A program made the translations under genes and the position numbers. Under the pieces are notes generated by a model. The model had not been told where the DNA came from. It ran no database searches and was given only the letters and a program-made list of their open reading frames with translations. This document shows, piece by piece, positions 1 to 8,714 of a DNA stretch of 64,000 nt (positions within the stretch are counted from its first letter, which is position 1; the number at the start of each line of letters is the position of its first letter). This stretch comes from Saccopteryx bilineata. Taxonomy: Eukaryota; Chordata; Mammalia; Chiroptera; Emballonuridae. The stretch covers positions 240,870,442 through 240,934,441 of the forward strand of contig NC_089490.1 in the NCBI RefSeq assembly GCF_036850765.1. Reading direction: 5' to 3'.

Positions 1-3
1 AGG

Positions 4-450
4 TGTGGGGAACTGGCAGTAAGCTCAAAGTCTGCACAAGCCCCCATCTCACTTGTTCTGTGAAGTTGCTAAAGGCTGTTAAGCTGTGTTAATAGATTGT
101 TTATACTCATCCTACCTCCCATGTCCCCCAGAAAGACTGGAGGCAAGTTTCTTTTATCCTTTGTTTTGTGAAGTTAAGATGTTTTGTATGGTGGGGGTTT
201 TCTGCACTTGGTAGAATTCTTGGGTTGCCTTGGAAATGTGATCAGAGATCTCTACAATTTGCTAATGGCCCACTTTGCCCTATAAATAAAGCAAGAAGCA
301 AGTGTGGAGAGTGCTCTGTTCTTGCCATCAGCATTGCAGAGGCCTCTGGAGCTCATCCTTTTACTTTAAGCCTATTTTCTTAATTCCGAGCCGTTCCCAC
401 TCAGGACCTGGAATTACTAGCCATGCTGGTTCGGGGCAACTTTCTGTGAG
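4..450 (+). mobile_element. Candidate solo LTR (endogenous retrovirus-like)
   Basis: The stretch has the layout of a retroviral LTR in + orientation. It has a TG-type start near position 4, an AT-richer U3-like part, then a TATA/polyadenylation-like 'tataaataaagc' near 281-292, followed by a U5-like 'gagtgctctgttcttgcc' segment. No internal retroviral coding sequence, clear CA end or target duplication is visible, and the left edge may be cut by the window. An unrelated AT-rich intron segment of PTPRV is the alternative. Confidence 0.35.
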
Positions 451-659
451 TCCTCTGGTTCAGTCCTCACAGCAGCACTGTGTGTATGAACTGTCATCCC
501 CGCTTCATGGCAGACAGGATAAGATTCAGGGAGAGACAGCACCCAAGCTCACTCAGCTCCCGAGTGGCCAGGCTGGCCTGGACTTGGCCACGGTCTTGCT
601 CTGGAGGGGGGTGCTATCTTGCCACAGTGAAGAGTGGGGGAACCAGACTGCCTGAACCC

Positions 660-830
660 TGAGCCTTGTTCCCACCGCTCACTGGCTGTGCATCTCCAAG
701 CAGGTTGCTTGCCTTCTCTGTGCTTCAGCTTCTGTAACTCGTGGGGGACCTGACAGCAGGGTCCTCTTGGCCATGTTGTGAGGGGTGAACGTGAGAGGTG
801 GCATGTGGCCCTGTAGAGCCACCCCTAGAA
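660..830 (+). repeat. MIR-like ancient SINE fragment
   Basis: It contains the MIR-type core order: 'ctcactggctgtgcatctcc', then 'cttctctgtgcttcagcttctgtaa', then a trailing 'gttgtgaggggtgaacgtgag'. It is heavily diverged, with no target duplication recognisable. It lies in what would be an intron of PTPRV. Confidence 0.4.
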
Positions 831-1009
831 TGTCATTATTGCTGTTGGTATTGGTGACCAGCCCCTGGGACCCGTCAGAGAGCCAGAGAGCCACAGACTG
901 GCTGCCAGCACCTAGATGGGATGTGGTCAGTGTGCACGGACAGAGCCGGTCAGAGAGGGTTGGGCTATCTCACCACCGTGGGGTCCATCTGCACACATTT
1001 CTCCTTTGT

Positions 1010-1254
1010 CCCCCTGGACTTGGACATCACACCCCAGCCCCCAGAGCTCTGGGCAAGCTGGAAGGCTGGGCCTGACCCCCAGGATGGCCACCTGCTCAGG
1101 CTCAGAGGGCTGGTGGACAGGAGCAGCCCCCTGGGCCCCAGTACCCTCAACACCATGTTCCCAGGGCCCCTGCCTGCTGGACAGTATGTGCTGGAGCTGA
1201 GGGTCCTGACTGGGCACCATGCTGCTGGGACCAAGGCCAGTGCCTGGCTGGCTG
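1010..1254 (+). pseudogene. PTPRV: PTPRV FN3 exon (first in window)
   Basis: The open frame reads an FN3-like module with 'ELWASWKAGP', 'GHLLRLRGLV', 'FPGPLPAGQYVLELRVL' and 'ASAWLAG'. The frame is intact and ends in phase 1 at donor 'gtgatt' (1255). No canonical AG sits just before 'ccccctggacttggac', so the acceptor could not be placed. The upstream sequence 'ctcctttg' looks like an acceptor with a damaged AG. The start coordinate is approximate. Confidence 0.75.
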
Positions 1255-1407
1255 GTGATTGTGGACTGGTGAGGACAGGGTGGGCGCCTGCATCAACAGG
1301 CCTCAGGGTGGGGGGCAGCCTTGGGAAGGAGCCCTGGGCAGAGAGAGGCTCAGGAGAGCTGAGAAAGGGCCTCACAGGCCCCTGTGCCAAACTGCCCCTC
1401 TCTTTAG

Positions 1408-1683
1408 GGCCGCTGGCACCACAGTCACTGGAGGTCACCAGTAGGGGCAGCCCCTCTGACCTGGCCATCAGCTGGGTCCCAGCGCCAGGGAAGTGGGACG
1501 GCTACAAGGTCACCTGGCACCAGGACGGCAGCCAGGGGTCACTAGGCATTCTTGTCGTTGTGGGCCTGGATAATTCCAGCCTGGTGCTGAGGGGCCTGCT
1601 GCCCGGCTCCTGCTACTGTGTGTCGGTGTGGACTTGGGCAGGAAACCTCAGCTCCAGCCCCCAGAAGGCCCAGACCGGCACCC
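1408..1683 (+). pseudogene. PTPRV: PTPRV FN3 exon with damaged splice donor
   Basis: It begins after acceptor 'ctctttag' and reads an FN3 module: 'APQSLEVTS', 'LAISWVPAPGKWDGYKVTWH', 'SLVLRGLLPGSCYCVSVWTW'. The frame is open. The expected phase-1 donor reads 'ccc|atgagt' at 1684, where gtgagt would be expected. The change is CG to CA, consistent with CpG deamination, and would abolish the donor. Confidence 0.85.
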
Positions 1684-1852
1684 ATGAGTTCCTGCCTGCA
1701 GCCTCTGGGAGACCAGCCCTAGATGGGGGGAGGGGGGATGACCAACTGACTTTACTCTCTACCCTCCTGTATATCATAAATCTTGACTCAAAGGGCTGTG
1801 TGTCTCAGAAGGCACAGATGTATTTGCAGGCAGTGTCCACCTGCCTGGTTGG

Positions 1853-1883
1853 CCATCCATCCATCCATCCATCCATCCATCAT
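1853..1883 (+). repeat. (CATC)n microsatellite
   Basis: About seven tandem copies of catc/atcc lie in a PTPRV intron. Confidence 0.9.
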
Positions 1884-2469
1884 GTATCTAACAAGTGATC
1901 CCATGTTCTAGGGATGGGGCTAGGTGCTGAGGCTAAAATTACCAAAACAGTCTAGGAAGGAGGGCTGACGAGTAAACAGAAGCTACACAGGCACCCGTAA
2001 TGCACATTATTGAGTTCTAAGTGTAAACATGGTGGTAGAAATGTGGCCCACGCATCTGGAACTGTAAGGAACTATTCCCATGGAAAGTTTATGTGGTTCA
2101 GTAAGCTTTCGGGACTCAGAGTGGTCACTTGGTCAGGGAGTCAGGGAAGGCTTCCCGGAGGTGAGGGCACGGAGGAGCACAGGGGTCTGAGCAGAAGGGG
2201 TGGAGAGGAGCTGTAGAGACCGAGCCCTGAGGGGTGAGAAGCAGGCACTGGTGCCCGGTGGACCAGGGATCATGACCTCAAGGGGCCAACGTCTGGGAAG
2301 GAGGGTTCAGGGCAAGACTGTGTCTTTCCAGAGATTTTTCTGGGAAGGACAGGAATGGGCTTAGAGCCAGGGCAATTGGACCTGGCGGCTATCTGGAGCC
2401 CAGGAGGGGTGCATGCAAAGGGGAGGGGATGTGGAGGTCATGGCAGGGGTTCCTTTCTTAACCTTATAG

Positions 2470-2742
2470 TCCCTGACTCTCCTGTTAAAGTGAGTCTGGG
2501 CCTTCCTGCTAGACCTCCTGCCCTGAGGGCTTCCTGGAGTCCCCCACCTGGGGGCAGGGATGGCTTCCAGCTGTAGCTTTACCACCTGAGCCCCCCCCCC
2601 ATCCTGGAGAGTGCAGACACCCTGGCTCCTGAGGCTAGAACTTCTCCTGCGCCCAGCTGCCCCAGGCACTGAGTTCCTGCTGCAACTGGCCACTCTGCGG
2701 GGCCAGATAAGAGAACCAGCACCAGCACCTTGGGCTGGACCT
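2470..2742 (+). pseudogene. PTPRV: PTPRV FN3 exon with stop, frame breaks and damaged donor
   Basis: After acceptor 'ccttatag', the frame reads 'PDSPVKVSLGLPARPPALRA' and 'PPPGGRDGFQL', then hits TAG at 2574-2576 at the usual position of the strand after FQL. Downstream of a 10-C run (2591-2600) the recognisable 'GTEFLLQLATLRGQ' is in another frame, and the final 'TSTSTLGWT' is again in the first frame. So at least two indels are present. The donor reads 'acct|atgagt' at 2743, another GT-to-AT change. Confidence 0.85.
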
Positions 2743-2924
2743 ATGAGTGCCCTCCTTGCTGGTGCCCCTTGACCTCCTCGCTGGTGCCCCTTGACCTCTG
2801 TCATTTGTGGGCAGGCAGCTGGGTGGACTGTAGTTGCTCCCCAGTCCCTGGCTCTAGGGATCCCAGGCCCAGGCCCTGGTCACCCCCTAGTCACTCCTAT
2901 GCAAGTCTGTGTCCACATTTCTTC

Positions 2925-3068
2925 AAGGACATCAAATCCTGTTGGATTAGGGCTCACCCCAGTGACCTCATCATACCTTAATCTCCTCTTTAAAGACCTC
3001 GTTCCCAAGTATGGTTGCATTCTGAGGGCCTGGGGGTATGAGGGAACTCACAATTCAGCTCCTAAAAC
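2925..3068 (-). mobile_element. MaLR-type LTR fragment (MLT1-like), antisense
   Basis: The order 'ggattagggctcaccccagtgacctcatc', 'cctctttaaagacct', 'gttgcattctgagg' and 'gaactcacaattcagctc' matches the antisense end of ERVL-MaLR LTRs as I remember them. It is diverged and truncated, sitting in the intron before the next FN3 exon. Confidence 0.5.
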
Positions 3069-3095
3069 CTCCTCCACATCTTGCCCTCCCTGCAG

Positions 3096-3347
3096 CCCCC
3101 CTCGCCTCTCCTCTGGTAAATGTGACCAGTGAAGGCCCCACACAACTCCAGGCCTCCTAGGACCATACTCCCAGGGGTCAGGATGCCTACCAGGTGACCC
3201 TGTACCAGGCAGGTGCCAGCACTGTGGGGGCCAAGGTGGACAGCATGAGTTTCCAAGCTTTGGCCCCAGGCACAAAGTACAAGGTGGCAATTGTCTCACA
3301 GGCTGGGCCCCTCAGGACAGCAGCTGCCAATGCTTCCAGCTGGACCT
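3096..3347 (+). pseudogene. PTPRV: PTPRV FN3 exon with in-frame TAG
   Basis: It is bounded by acceptor 'ctccctgcag' and an intact donor 'gtgagt' (3348), in phase 1. The frame reads 'PLVNVTSEGPTQLQAS', then TAG at 3158-3160, then continues as 'DAYQVTLYQAG', 'FQALAPGTKYKVAIVSQAG', 'NASSW'. The stop falls where FN3 repeats keep a core tryptophan, so TGG to TAG is the simplest reading. Confidence 0.9.
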
Positions 3348-3565
3348 GTGAGTGGGATGGGGAAGGCTGTGAGGGGAGGAAAGGTAGGTAAGGCTGCCTT
3401 TATATACCCCTGGGTCCCCCCTGCAAGGCACCAGCCCCCCTTTTACTCCTACTTCCCAACATGTACACCTTAGGGCCCTGTGTGGGGCTAGGGAGTCCAT
3501 GGTCCGACACTGGCCCTCAGGACCAGGGACAGCAGCCTGGCCCATGGCTTCCTTTCCCTCTACAG

Positions 3566-3816
3566 CCCCCCTCATACCCAGTGATCTGTTAGTGTCCATG
3601 CAGACGGACAGTGCTGTGATTGACCTGGTCTTTGGGGCAGGGGGTATGCCATGTCCAACTCTCAGGTTGGGCGTGTCTCCCTGGAGCAGCCCCTGCTGCT
3701 GGGCCAAGCGCCCCTTCTCCTGCGGGGCCTCACACCTGGAAGGAGCCTCTCTCTCTCCATGCTGTGCCAGGTGGGGCCGCTCCAGGAGTCCACTCACCCC
3801 GTGGTGCTGCCTGTTG
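3566..3816 (+). pseudogene. PTPRV: PTPRV last FN3 exon, frameshifted
   Basis: After acceptor 'ctctacag', one frame reads 'PPLIPSDLLVSMQTD' and 'VIDLVFGAGG' to about 3645. The rest ('MSNSQVGRVSLEQPLLLGQ', 'LLLRGLTPGRSLSLSM', 'THPVVLPV') is in the frame one base back. A single-base deletion near 3640-3650 explains this. The donor 'gtatgt' at 3817 looks intact. Confidence 0.85.
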
Positions 3817-3941
3817 GTATGTTGCTGCCTGTAGAGGGGCAGGTGCCCTGAGAGATAGGACCCAGTCCAGGCTGTCCTGAGCCTCCTGCTCCTCCCACCG
3901 AGCCTCCTGCACGGGTGGGCACCGTGCTTGTGCTTCTCCAG

Positions 3942-4098
3942 GTGGGCAGCTACCCACACATGCTGCCCTGTGGCCTGGGAGAGGGAGCTGGCCCTGAAGG
4001 CAAAGCTTCCACACACTGCAGATGACCACTCCCAGGTCCAGCTGGCCCCGCTGGAGGGAGAGCCCCATTCCAACTACATCAACGCCAACTTCATCCCG
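3942..4098 (+). pseudogene. PTPRV: PTPRV D1 first exons (NRYP..YINANF region)
   Basis: Exon 3942-3969 reads 'SYPHMLP' and exon 4022-4098 reads 'YDHSQVQLAPLEGEPHSNYI' followed by NANFIP, the start of a receptor-type PTP domain. They join in frame if 3970-4021 (52 bp, starting gtggcc and ending actgcag) is an intron. That is shorter than a normal mammalian intron. Only 125 bp separate this from the last FN3 exon, so exons for the membrane span and juxtamembrane segment seem to be gone. The second exon ends at 'ccg|gtaagg'. Confidence 0.8.
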
Positions 4099-4192
4099 GT
4101 AAGGCCACTGGTGGGCTGTTGGGGATGGGTGCCCACTCAGCTGCTGTCCTGCTCTGCCTATTGTCCATGAGGACCACCAGCTGTGTTTCTTT

Positions 4193-4265
4193 AGGTCAAC
4201 TTGTCAGATGTTTATTGAGGGCCTACTGTGTGCCAGGCACTGTGCTGGAGGTATAGTTGTTAATT
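4193..4265 (+). repeat. MIR-like fragment
   Basis: The phrase 'gtttattgagggcctactgtgtgccaggc...tgtgctgg' is typical of old MIR/L2-type repeats. It lies in a PTPRV intron. Confidence 0.4.
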
Positions 4266-4777
4266 CCCCACTTTAAAGGGACACATGGTGTGTGTGTGTG
4301 CTTCTGTGTGCATGCACACACATATGTGTGTGGGAGCCACATCCACCGTGCAATGTGTTAATAAGAGAAGAAGCAAGGTGCTCAGGGCACATGGAAGAAG
4401 GAAAAATTTAGCCTGAGCAATCAAGGAGGGCTTCCTAGAGGTGGGGACATCTGCTCTCTGGAAGGAGGAATTGCATTTTGATAGCAGCGGAAGAGAAGGC
4501 CAGTGTGTGTGATGGGGGTCATCAGTGGTGGGAGAAGAGACAGGAAGGCCATTTTGGTATTAGGCTGAGGCTTTGAATTTTACTGGGTGAACAATGGGAG
4601 CTGTGGGGTCTGTTGACCACAGAGGAGATGCTGAGTCTGGTTGTAGGAAGGGTTGGGGAGAAGGGTGGTCTGGGAGACATATCTTCCAGGAGGTTTTTCT
4701 TGTCCCTTGCAGGTGGGCTGGGTGTTGGTGGTGTATCTGCAGCCACCCCTCCTGGCCTGAGTGCTTGGGGCACAAAC

Positions 4778-4812
4778 ATGTGTATGTGTGTGTGTGTGTC
4801 TGTGCACACACA
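4778..4812 (+). repeat. (TG)n microsatellite
   Basis: An imperfect TG run followed by 'cacacaca' sits in the intron between PTPRV D1 exons. Confidence 0.85.
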
Positions 4813-4932
4813 GGGCTGTGCCCCATGTCCTCAACTGGGAGATCAGACATGGTCTATTTGCTGCTGTGTGCTGGTGAACCCCGGACCCAAGGTGCCCCTA
4901 ATTCCCATGGCCCTGCCCTTCGCCCCCACAAG

Positions 4933-5050
4933 GATATACCCACCTGCAGGAGTTAATTGTCATCCCGAGGCCTCTCAAGAAAACGCAGGAGTACTTCTGA
5001 CGGCTGGTGTTGGAGCAGCAGGTCCTGTGTTTGGTTTGGAGAACCGGAGG
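4933..5050 (+). pseudogene. PTPRV: PTPRV D1 exon with TGA in the FWRLVWE motif
   Basis: The frame reads 'GYTHLQELIVIPRPLKKTQE', then 'YF', then TGA (4998-5000), then 'RLVLEQQV'. This is the conserved PTP segment that normally reads (Q)EFIA(T)QGPLKKT..DFWRLVWEQ. The TGA replaces the first tryptophan. The expected donor after 'GLENRR' reads gcaagc at 5051, not gtaagc, so the exon end is approximate. Confidence 0.82.
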
Positions 5051-5658
5051 GCAAGCACGCCTGCAGCTTACCAGCTCAGCCACCAGGTGGCACACCTCCT
5101 GCAAGAATGAATGGCCTGGGTGTCAGGCAGGTCCCGCAGCCGGGAGACCAGTCAGGCCTGGAGGTGGGTGGTGGTCCCAGGGGCCACCCAGGCTGAGGAA
5201 GCAGGGGGAACAGGTCCTCAAGCTCCCAGATGGCCTCTGCTGTTTCTCACTGTGTCCACTTGATCTTGCTTTAGGCAAAGATGGGGTTAGGGCATGGACT
5301 GCCAGGGTTGGGCACAAAGATGGGGCATTCTGCACTTTTCCTTTCAATTAGCCTGGTGGGGCCTCCTCTGTGACCTGCTCAGTGCAGGGCCTGGGGACAG
5401 TGAGAGCTGCTGAGCTTGTCCTCCAGGTGAGCAGTGTGGCCGGGCCCATTAGAGCCCAGCAGCTGCCTTCAGTCCTGAAGCTCCTACGAGAGGTCTAGGG
5501 AGGGTGCTGGAGTCCCTCCAGGGGGAGAGGCTTCTGGTCATGGTGGCCTTGGAGCTGGGCCAGTGCCTAGAGGAATTCCAGCAGGCAGCAGAGTGGGATG
5601 GGAGGATGGGGCCGGGGTGGGGGGGGGCTGGCCTCTCCATACTGACTGTCTGCCCTAG

Positions 5659-5777
5659 GTGCTTTGTGAGCATTGCTGGCTGGCCCTACCCCCATCACCC
5701 ATGGTCACATCACCGTCCAGCTGCTGGCTACGGAGCCTGAGGACAAATGGACCACACAGGAGCTCCAGCTGCAGCAT
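5659..5777 (+). pseudogene. PTPRV: PTPRV D1 exon (CEHYW..THGHITV), frameshifted
   Basis: After acceptor 'tgccctag', the frame reads 'VLCEHCW'. The next recognisable part, 'THGHITVQLLATEPEDKWTT' then QELQLQH, is in the frame one base back. A net one-base deletion at about 5680-5692 explains it. The donor 'gtgcgt' at 5778 is acceptable. Confidence 0.85.
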
Positions 5778-5865
5778 GTGCGTGCCCCCAGGGACAGAGC
5801 CCGTGGGGCAGGGTATTTGAGCTCAGGCTTGTGGAAAAGGTTCCCTCACCTCCTGGGTTCCCTGA

Positions 5866-5957
5866 CCTCCTCCTCCTCCTCCTCCTCCTCCTCCTCCTCC
5901 TCCTCCTCCTCCTCCTCCTCCTCCTCCTCCTCTTCCTCCTTCTTCTCTTCCTCCTCT
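5866..5957 (+). repeat. (CCT)n pyrimidine tract
   Basis: A 92-base unbroken pyrimidine strand of mainly cct units, with interruptions near the 3' end, lies in a PTPRV intron. Any serine- or leucine-rich translation of it is an artefact. Confidence 0.95.
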
Positions 5958-6377
5958 GAGGACTGCAGGCACCTGGCCACCACCTAGGGACACTGGTGGT
6001 TAGGGGAAGTATAGGGAAGCACAGAGAAAGTTAAGGATTTATCTGAAATCATGCAGGCTCAAAGGTTGATGGTATGAGAAGTGCCAGTTTCTGCCCTGCC
6101 CTGAGCAGCCTGAAACCCCTTGCCTCACCCCGTGGTCCTCTTCTGCCTTCCCAGGCTGTGGCATCCTGGGACAGGAAAGCCAGGGACCTTTGCCACCCTC
6201 TGTCTGGGCCCCTCTCTAGGCAGAGACTCCCCAGTAGGCTGGAAAAGGCATGGGGAAGCCTATGGACTGAGGGGGAGGCATAGCTGCCCCCCCCAGAAGC
6301 ATGAAGCTGAGGGGCTGGCCAGGCCCCTGGAGTGGGGACAGGGGCAGCAGCAAGCCCTCTGCCTGCCTGCCCCTCAG

Positions 6378-6531
6378 GTGGCCCAGCCACAGCAGCAGAG
6401 AGTAAAGCAGCTACAGTTCACTACCTGGCCTGACCACAGTGTCCCCAAGGCCCCCCTGCTCCCTGCTGGCCTTTGTGCAGCTGGTGTGGGCGTAGGCAGG
6501 GGCTGCCCAGGGCCATCCTGGTGCACTGCAG
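6378..6531 (+). pseudogene. PTPRV: PTPRV D1 exon with WPD loop, two frameshifts
   Basis: It reads 'QQQRVKQLQFTTWPDHSVP', which keeps the WPD loop with its general-acid Asp, in the frame of position 6426. The 'LLAFVQLV' segment is in the frame of 6472 and meets TAG at 6493-6495. 'ILVHC', with the catalytic cysteine, is in the frame of 6521. Two indels are therefore needed. The donor 'gtgagg' at 6532 is intact. Confidence 0.85.
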
Positions 6532-6636
6532 GTGAGGCCCTGAGAGGGGCATTGTGGCGGGGGGAGCTCTGGAACTGCGGACAGAGTCAGGCACACAGGC
6601 AGCCTCCACCTGCTCACCTCCTGGGACTCCCCACAG

Positions 6637-6772
6637 TGCAGACGTGGGCCGCACAGGCACCTTTGTGGCCCTGAGCTGGCTGCAACAGCAGCTGGAGGCA
6701 GGGCAGAGGGTAGATGTGTTCGACGCTGTGTGCACGCTGCGGCTGCATTGGCCCCTCATGATTTAGACCTTG
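6637..6772 (+). pseudogene. PTPRV: PTPRV D1 exon with P-loop arginine and terminal TAG
   Basis: Spliced to the previous exon, the phosphate-binding loop reads HC-SADVGRTG. The nucleophile Cys and the Arg of C-x5-R remain, but the usual Gly after SA is Asp (codon 6641-6643). The exon continues 'TFVALSWLQQQLEAG', 'VDVFDAVCTLRLHWPLMI', then TAG at 6764-6766 where CAG (Gln) is normal. The donor 'gtgagg' at 6773 is intact. Confidence 0.88.
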
Positions 6773-7029
6773 GTGAGGCAGGGCGGGATGGGGACAGCCA
6801 TGGGACCACTGGGGCTGAAGGGAATGGAAGGAGCTCGTGGGGGCATCCAGGGGACCCTGGAGGAGGGGCTGGGGTATGTCACCATCATGTCTGGGTTTCT
6901 GTTCCCCTTTCTGTCAAAGATGAGGTAGGACAGGCCTCTGTCCCTGTCCCTGTCTCTGTCTTGCTAGTGGGGCCTGGAAGACCTTTCTGCTGGGCCCACT
7001 CCCTAGCTGGACCTCCTCTCTCCGCCCAG

Positions 7030-7106
7030 AGCCAGTACATCTTCCTGCATAGCTGCCTCCTGAGCAAGATTCTAGAAGGGCCTCAACAGCCCTGCAACAG
7101 CCCCCA
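7030..7106 (+). pseudogene. PTPRV: PTPRV D1/D2 linker exon
   Basis: It is open and reads 'SQYIFLHSCLLSKILEGP', the conserved end of a receptor PTP D1 domain, followed by a short Q/P-rich tail. The acceptor 'tccgcccag' and donor 'gtgagt' (7107) are intact. Confidence 0.85.
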
Positions 7107-7163
7107 GTGAGTAGCACTTCCTGGCCTTGTCGGGGTGGGACAAGTTTTTGTGACACTCCCCCC

Positions 7164-7181
7164 CACACACACACACACACC
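7164..7181 (+). repeat. (CA)n microsatellite
   Basis: A short perfect CA run lies in a PTPRV intron. Confidence 0.85.
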
Positions 7182-7278
7182 AACAGGCCCCAACTCCTGT
7201 CCTAGGCAGAGCCAGGAAGACCAGAGAGGGAGCAGGGGAACCCTGAACACTTCCCCCACTTTCAACCTTTATGCCCAG

Positions 7279-7375
7279 GGGCCAGTCCATCACTGTGATC
7301 AACTTTGCACAGGCAAAGTTGTGCCAATGCTGGCTTCTTAAAGGAGTATGAGGTGCACCTTGGGCTGGGGCTGAG
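7279..7375 (+). pseudogene. PTPRV: PTPRV D2 first exon, frameshifted
   Basis: The frame reads 'ITVINFAQA', then runs into TGA at 7349-7351. 'NAGFLKEYEVH' is readable in another frame from about 7326. A small deletion between the two blocks explains the loss of residues and the shift. The donor side is unclear, so the end is approximate. Confidence 0.75.
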
Positions 7376-7440
7376 TGACCATGGAAGGCACCCCCCAACC
7401 CAGCCTCACGGTCCCCTCTGTCCCCCAACTCCTGCTCTAG

Positions 7441-7517
7441 GCCATCATGGCTGATGCTGGCTGATGCTGGCTCTGTGACACCCCCTCCTGGCAATGACCA
7501 GGGTAGCATGGCCTCCT
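7441..7517 (+). pseudogene. PTPRV: PTPRV D2 exon with short tandem duplication
   Basis: Between acceptor 'cctgctctag' and donor 'gtgagt' (7518). It contains a near-perfect tandem repeat of 'ctgatgctgg' (about 7451-7472), which disturbs the frame. The trailing 'PPPGNDQGSMAS' is recognisable as the segment before the next D2 exon. Confidence 0.65.
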
Positions 7518-7619
7518 GTGAGTGCCTGTGGATGGGTGGGTGGGCTGGGCATCTGGCCCAGGCAGGGGACCTCTGGCTGCCTCACCCTCCTGTGTCCTCC
7601 CCACACACACATTCTCCAG

Positions 7620-7680
7620 TGTGGCTGTTCTGGAGGAGGACTGCACCCCTGACAAGAAGCCCGAAGCCTGGCTCTTGCCT
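7620..7680 (+). pseudogene. PTPRV: PTPRV D2 exon (TPDKKPEAWLLP)
   Basis: Bounded by acceptor 'attctccag' and donor 'gtaata'. One frame reads 'AVLEEDCTPDKKPEAWLLP', an acidic linker of the D2 domain. The exon itself is open in that frame. Confidence 0.7.
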
Positions 7681-8042
7681 GTAATATGATGCCCCATGGC
7701 TTGCCCTCTGACCTTCTGTGCTTTGGGGGGCCTAGAGCTGAGATGGGGAGGGGATGGCGTCAGCCCCCAGGAGCCAACTGCTGTGCTCTGTAGGGCAGGC
7801 CTTTGGGCCATGGTCATGCAATGCTGACGGACCCTCTGGGAGCTGGTGTGGGAACATGCGGCCATGCGCTGATCTCCCGGTGTCCGCCCGACACCTGGGG
7901 GAAGGGGAGGGGACTGAGGGACAGGGGCTGGGAAGCCTCAGGAGTGGGGACAAGTAGGAGAATTTGTGGTCTGGCTGGTGATCAGGGTGGGCAGAGATCT
8001 TAGGAAGCGGTCTGAGAAGCCCTGACCTGGTCCTGGCCACAG

Positions 8043-8150
8043 TTCTGGCTGAGGGAGCTGCAGCCTGTCACCACGGGCATGGTGACAGTGCACTGGGTGG
8101 CTGAGAGCAACACAGCAGGCTGGCCCTCTACCCTCCTGAGAGTCACACAC
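8043..8150 (+). pseudogene. PTPRV: PTPRV D2 exon (FWLRELQ..NTAGWPS)
   Basis: It is open from acceptor 'ggccacag' to donor 'gtaggt' and reads 'FWLRELQPVTTGMVTVHWVA' then 'ESNTAGWPSTLLRVTH', corresponding to the D2 segment after the FW motif. No stop or indel is seen here. Confidence 0.75.
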
Positions 8151-8233
8151 GTAGGTGTGCAGGCAGGGGACATGAGGTGGCGGGGCATGTGGGAAGATAG
8201 TGCACACCTGGCACCCATGCCAACAATACCCAG

Positions 8234-8394
8234 GGGCCGAGCAGGAAGAAGAGGCAGGTGCAGCAGCTATGATTTCCGTGCTGGGAGCCAGGGAAGGAGC
8301 TGCCGGCCACCACCCTGCTGCCCTTCCTGGCTGCTGTGGGTCACTGCTGCTCCTGGGACACCGAGATGTCAAGCACATTGCTCAGCCACTGCAG
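8234..8394 (+). pseudogene. PTPRV: PTPRV D2 exon with TGA
   Basis: The frame reads 'VQQL', TGA (8270-8272), 'FPCWEPGKELPATTLLPFLA' and 'STLLSHC', ending at the D2 phosphate-binding loop. The TGA could come from a CGA or CAG codon. The donor reads gtgcca and is weak. The first third of the exon is hard to align. Confidence 0.78.
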
Positions 8395-8714
8395 GTGCCA
8401 TGGAGAAAGTTCTGAGGGACGAGCACCAGACTCCCCACTGCTTCTCTGGAGGGCCTCACATCTCAGGAGCCCTGCTTGGGTCATGAGTCAAAAGGATGCA
8501 GTCCCCCATCTCCTCCTCACTGTGCCTTGACTTCTCCTGGGGATATGATATCTCTTCGGAATTGTCCCCTCCTTGTCAGGGCTCAGGCTTGCTGGCTCGG
8601 CTAGTGCCAGTGTCTCTTCCCAGCCCCCAGGCCCAGGAGAAATTCCCCACATACCTAAGGAGCCCGACCCTCCTCCCCTGCCCCAGTGACCCCATCCAAC
8701 TCAGTTCATTGCAG

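Noticed and set aside
921..1898. A 325-residue open frame on the + strand
   Set aside because: It runs through two separate FN3 exons and the intron between them. The exons are real PTPRV remains but the joined frame is not a protein.
3312..4073. A 253-residue open frame on the - strand
   Set aside because: It is the antisense shadow of PTPRV exons in GC-rich DNA.
5673..5987. Poly-serine/poly-leucine open frames
   Set aside because: They are translations of the (CCT)n tract joined to a PTPRV exon.
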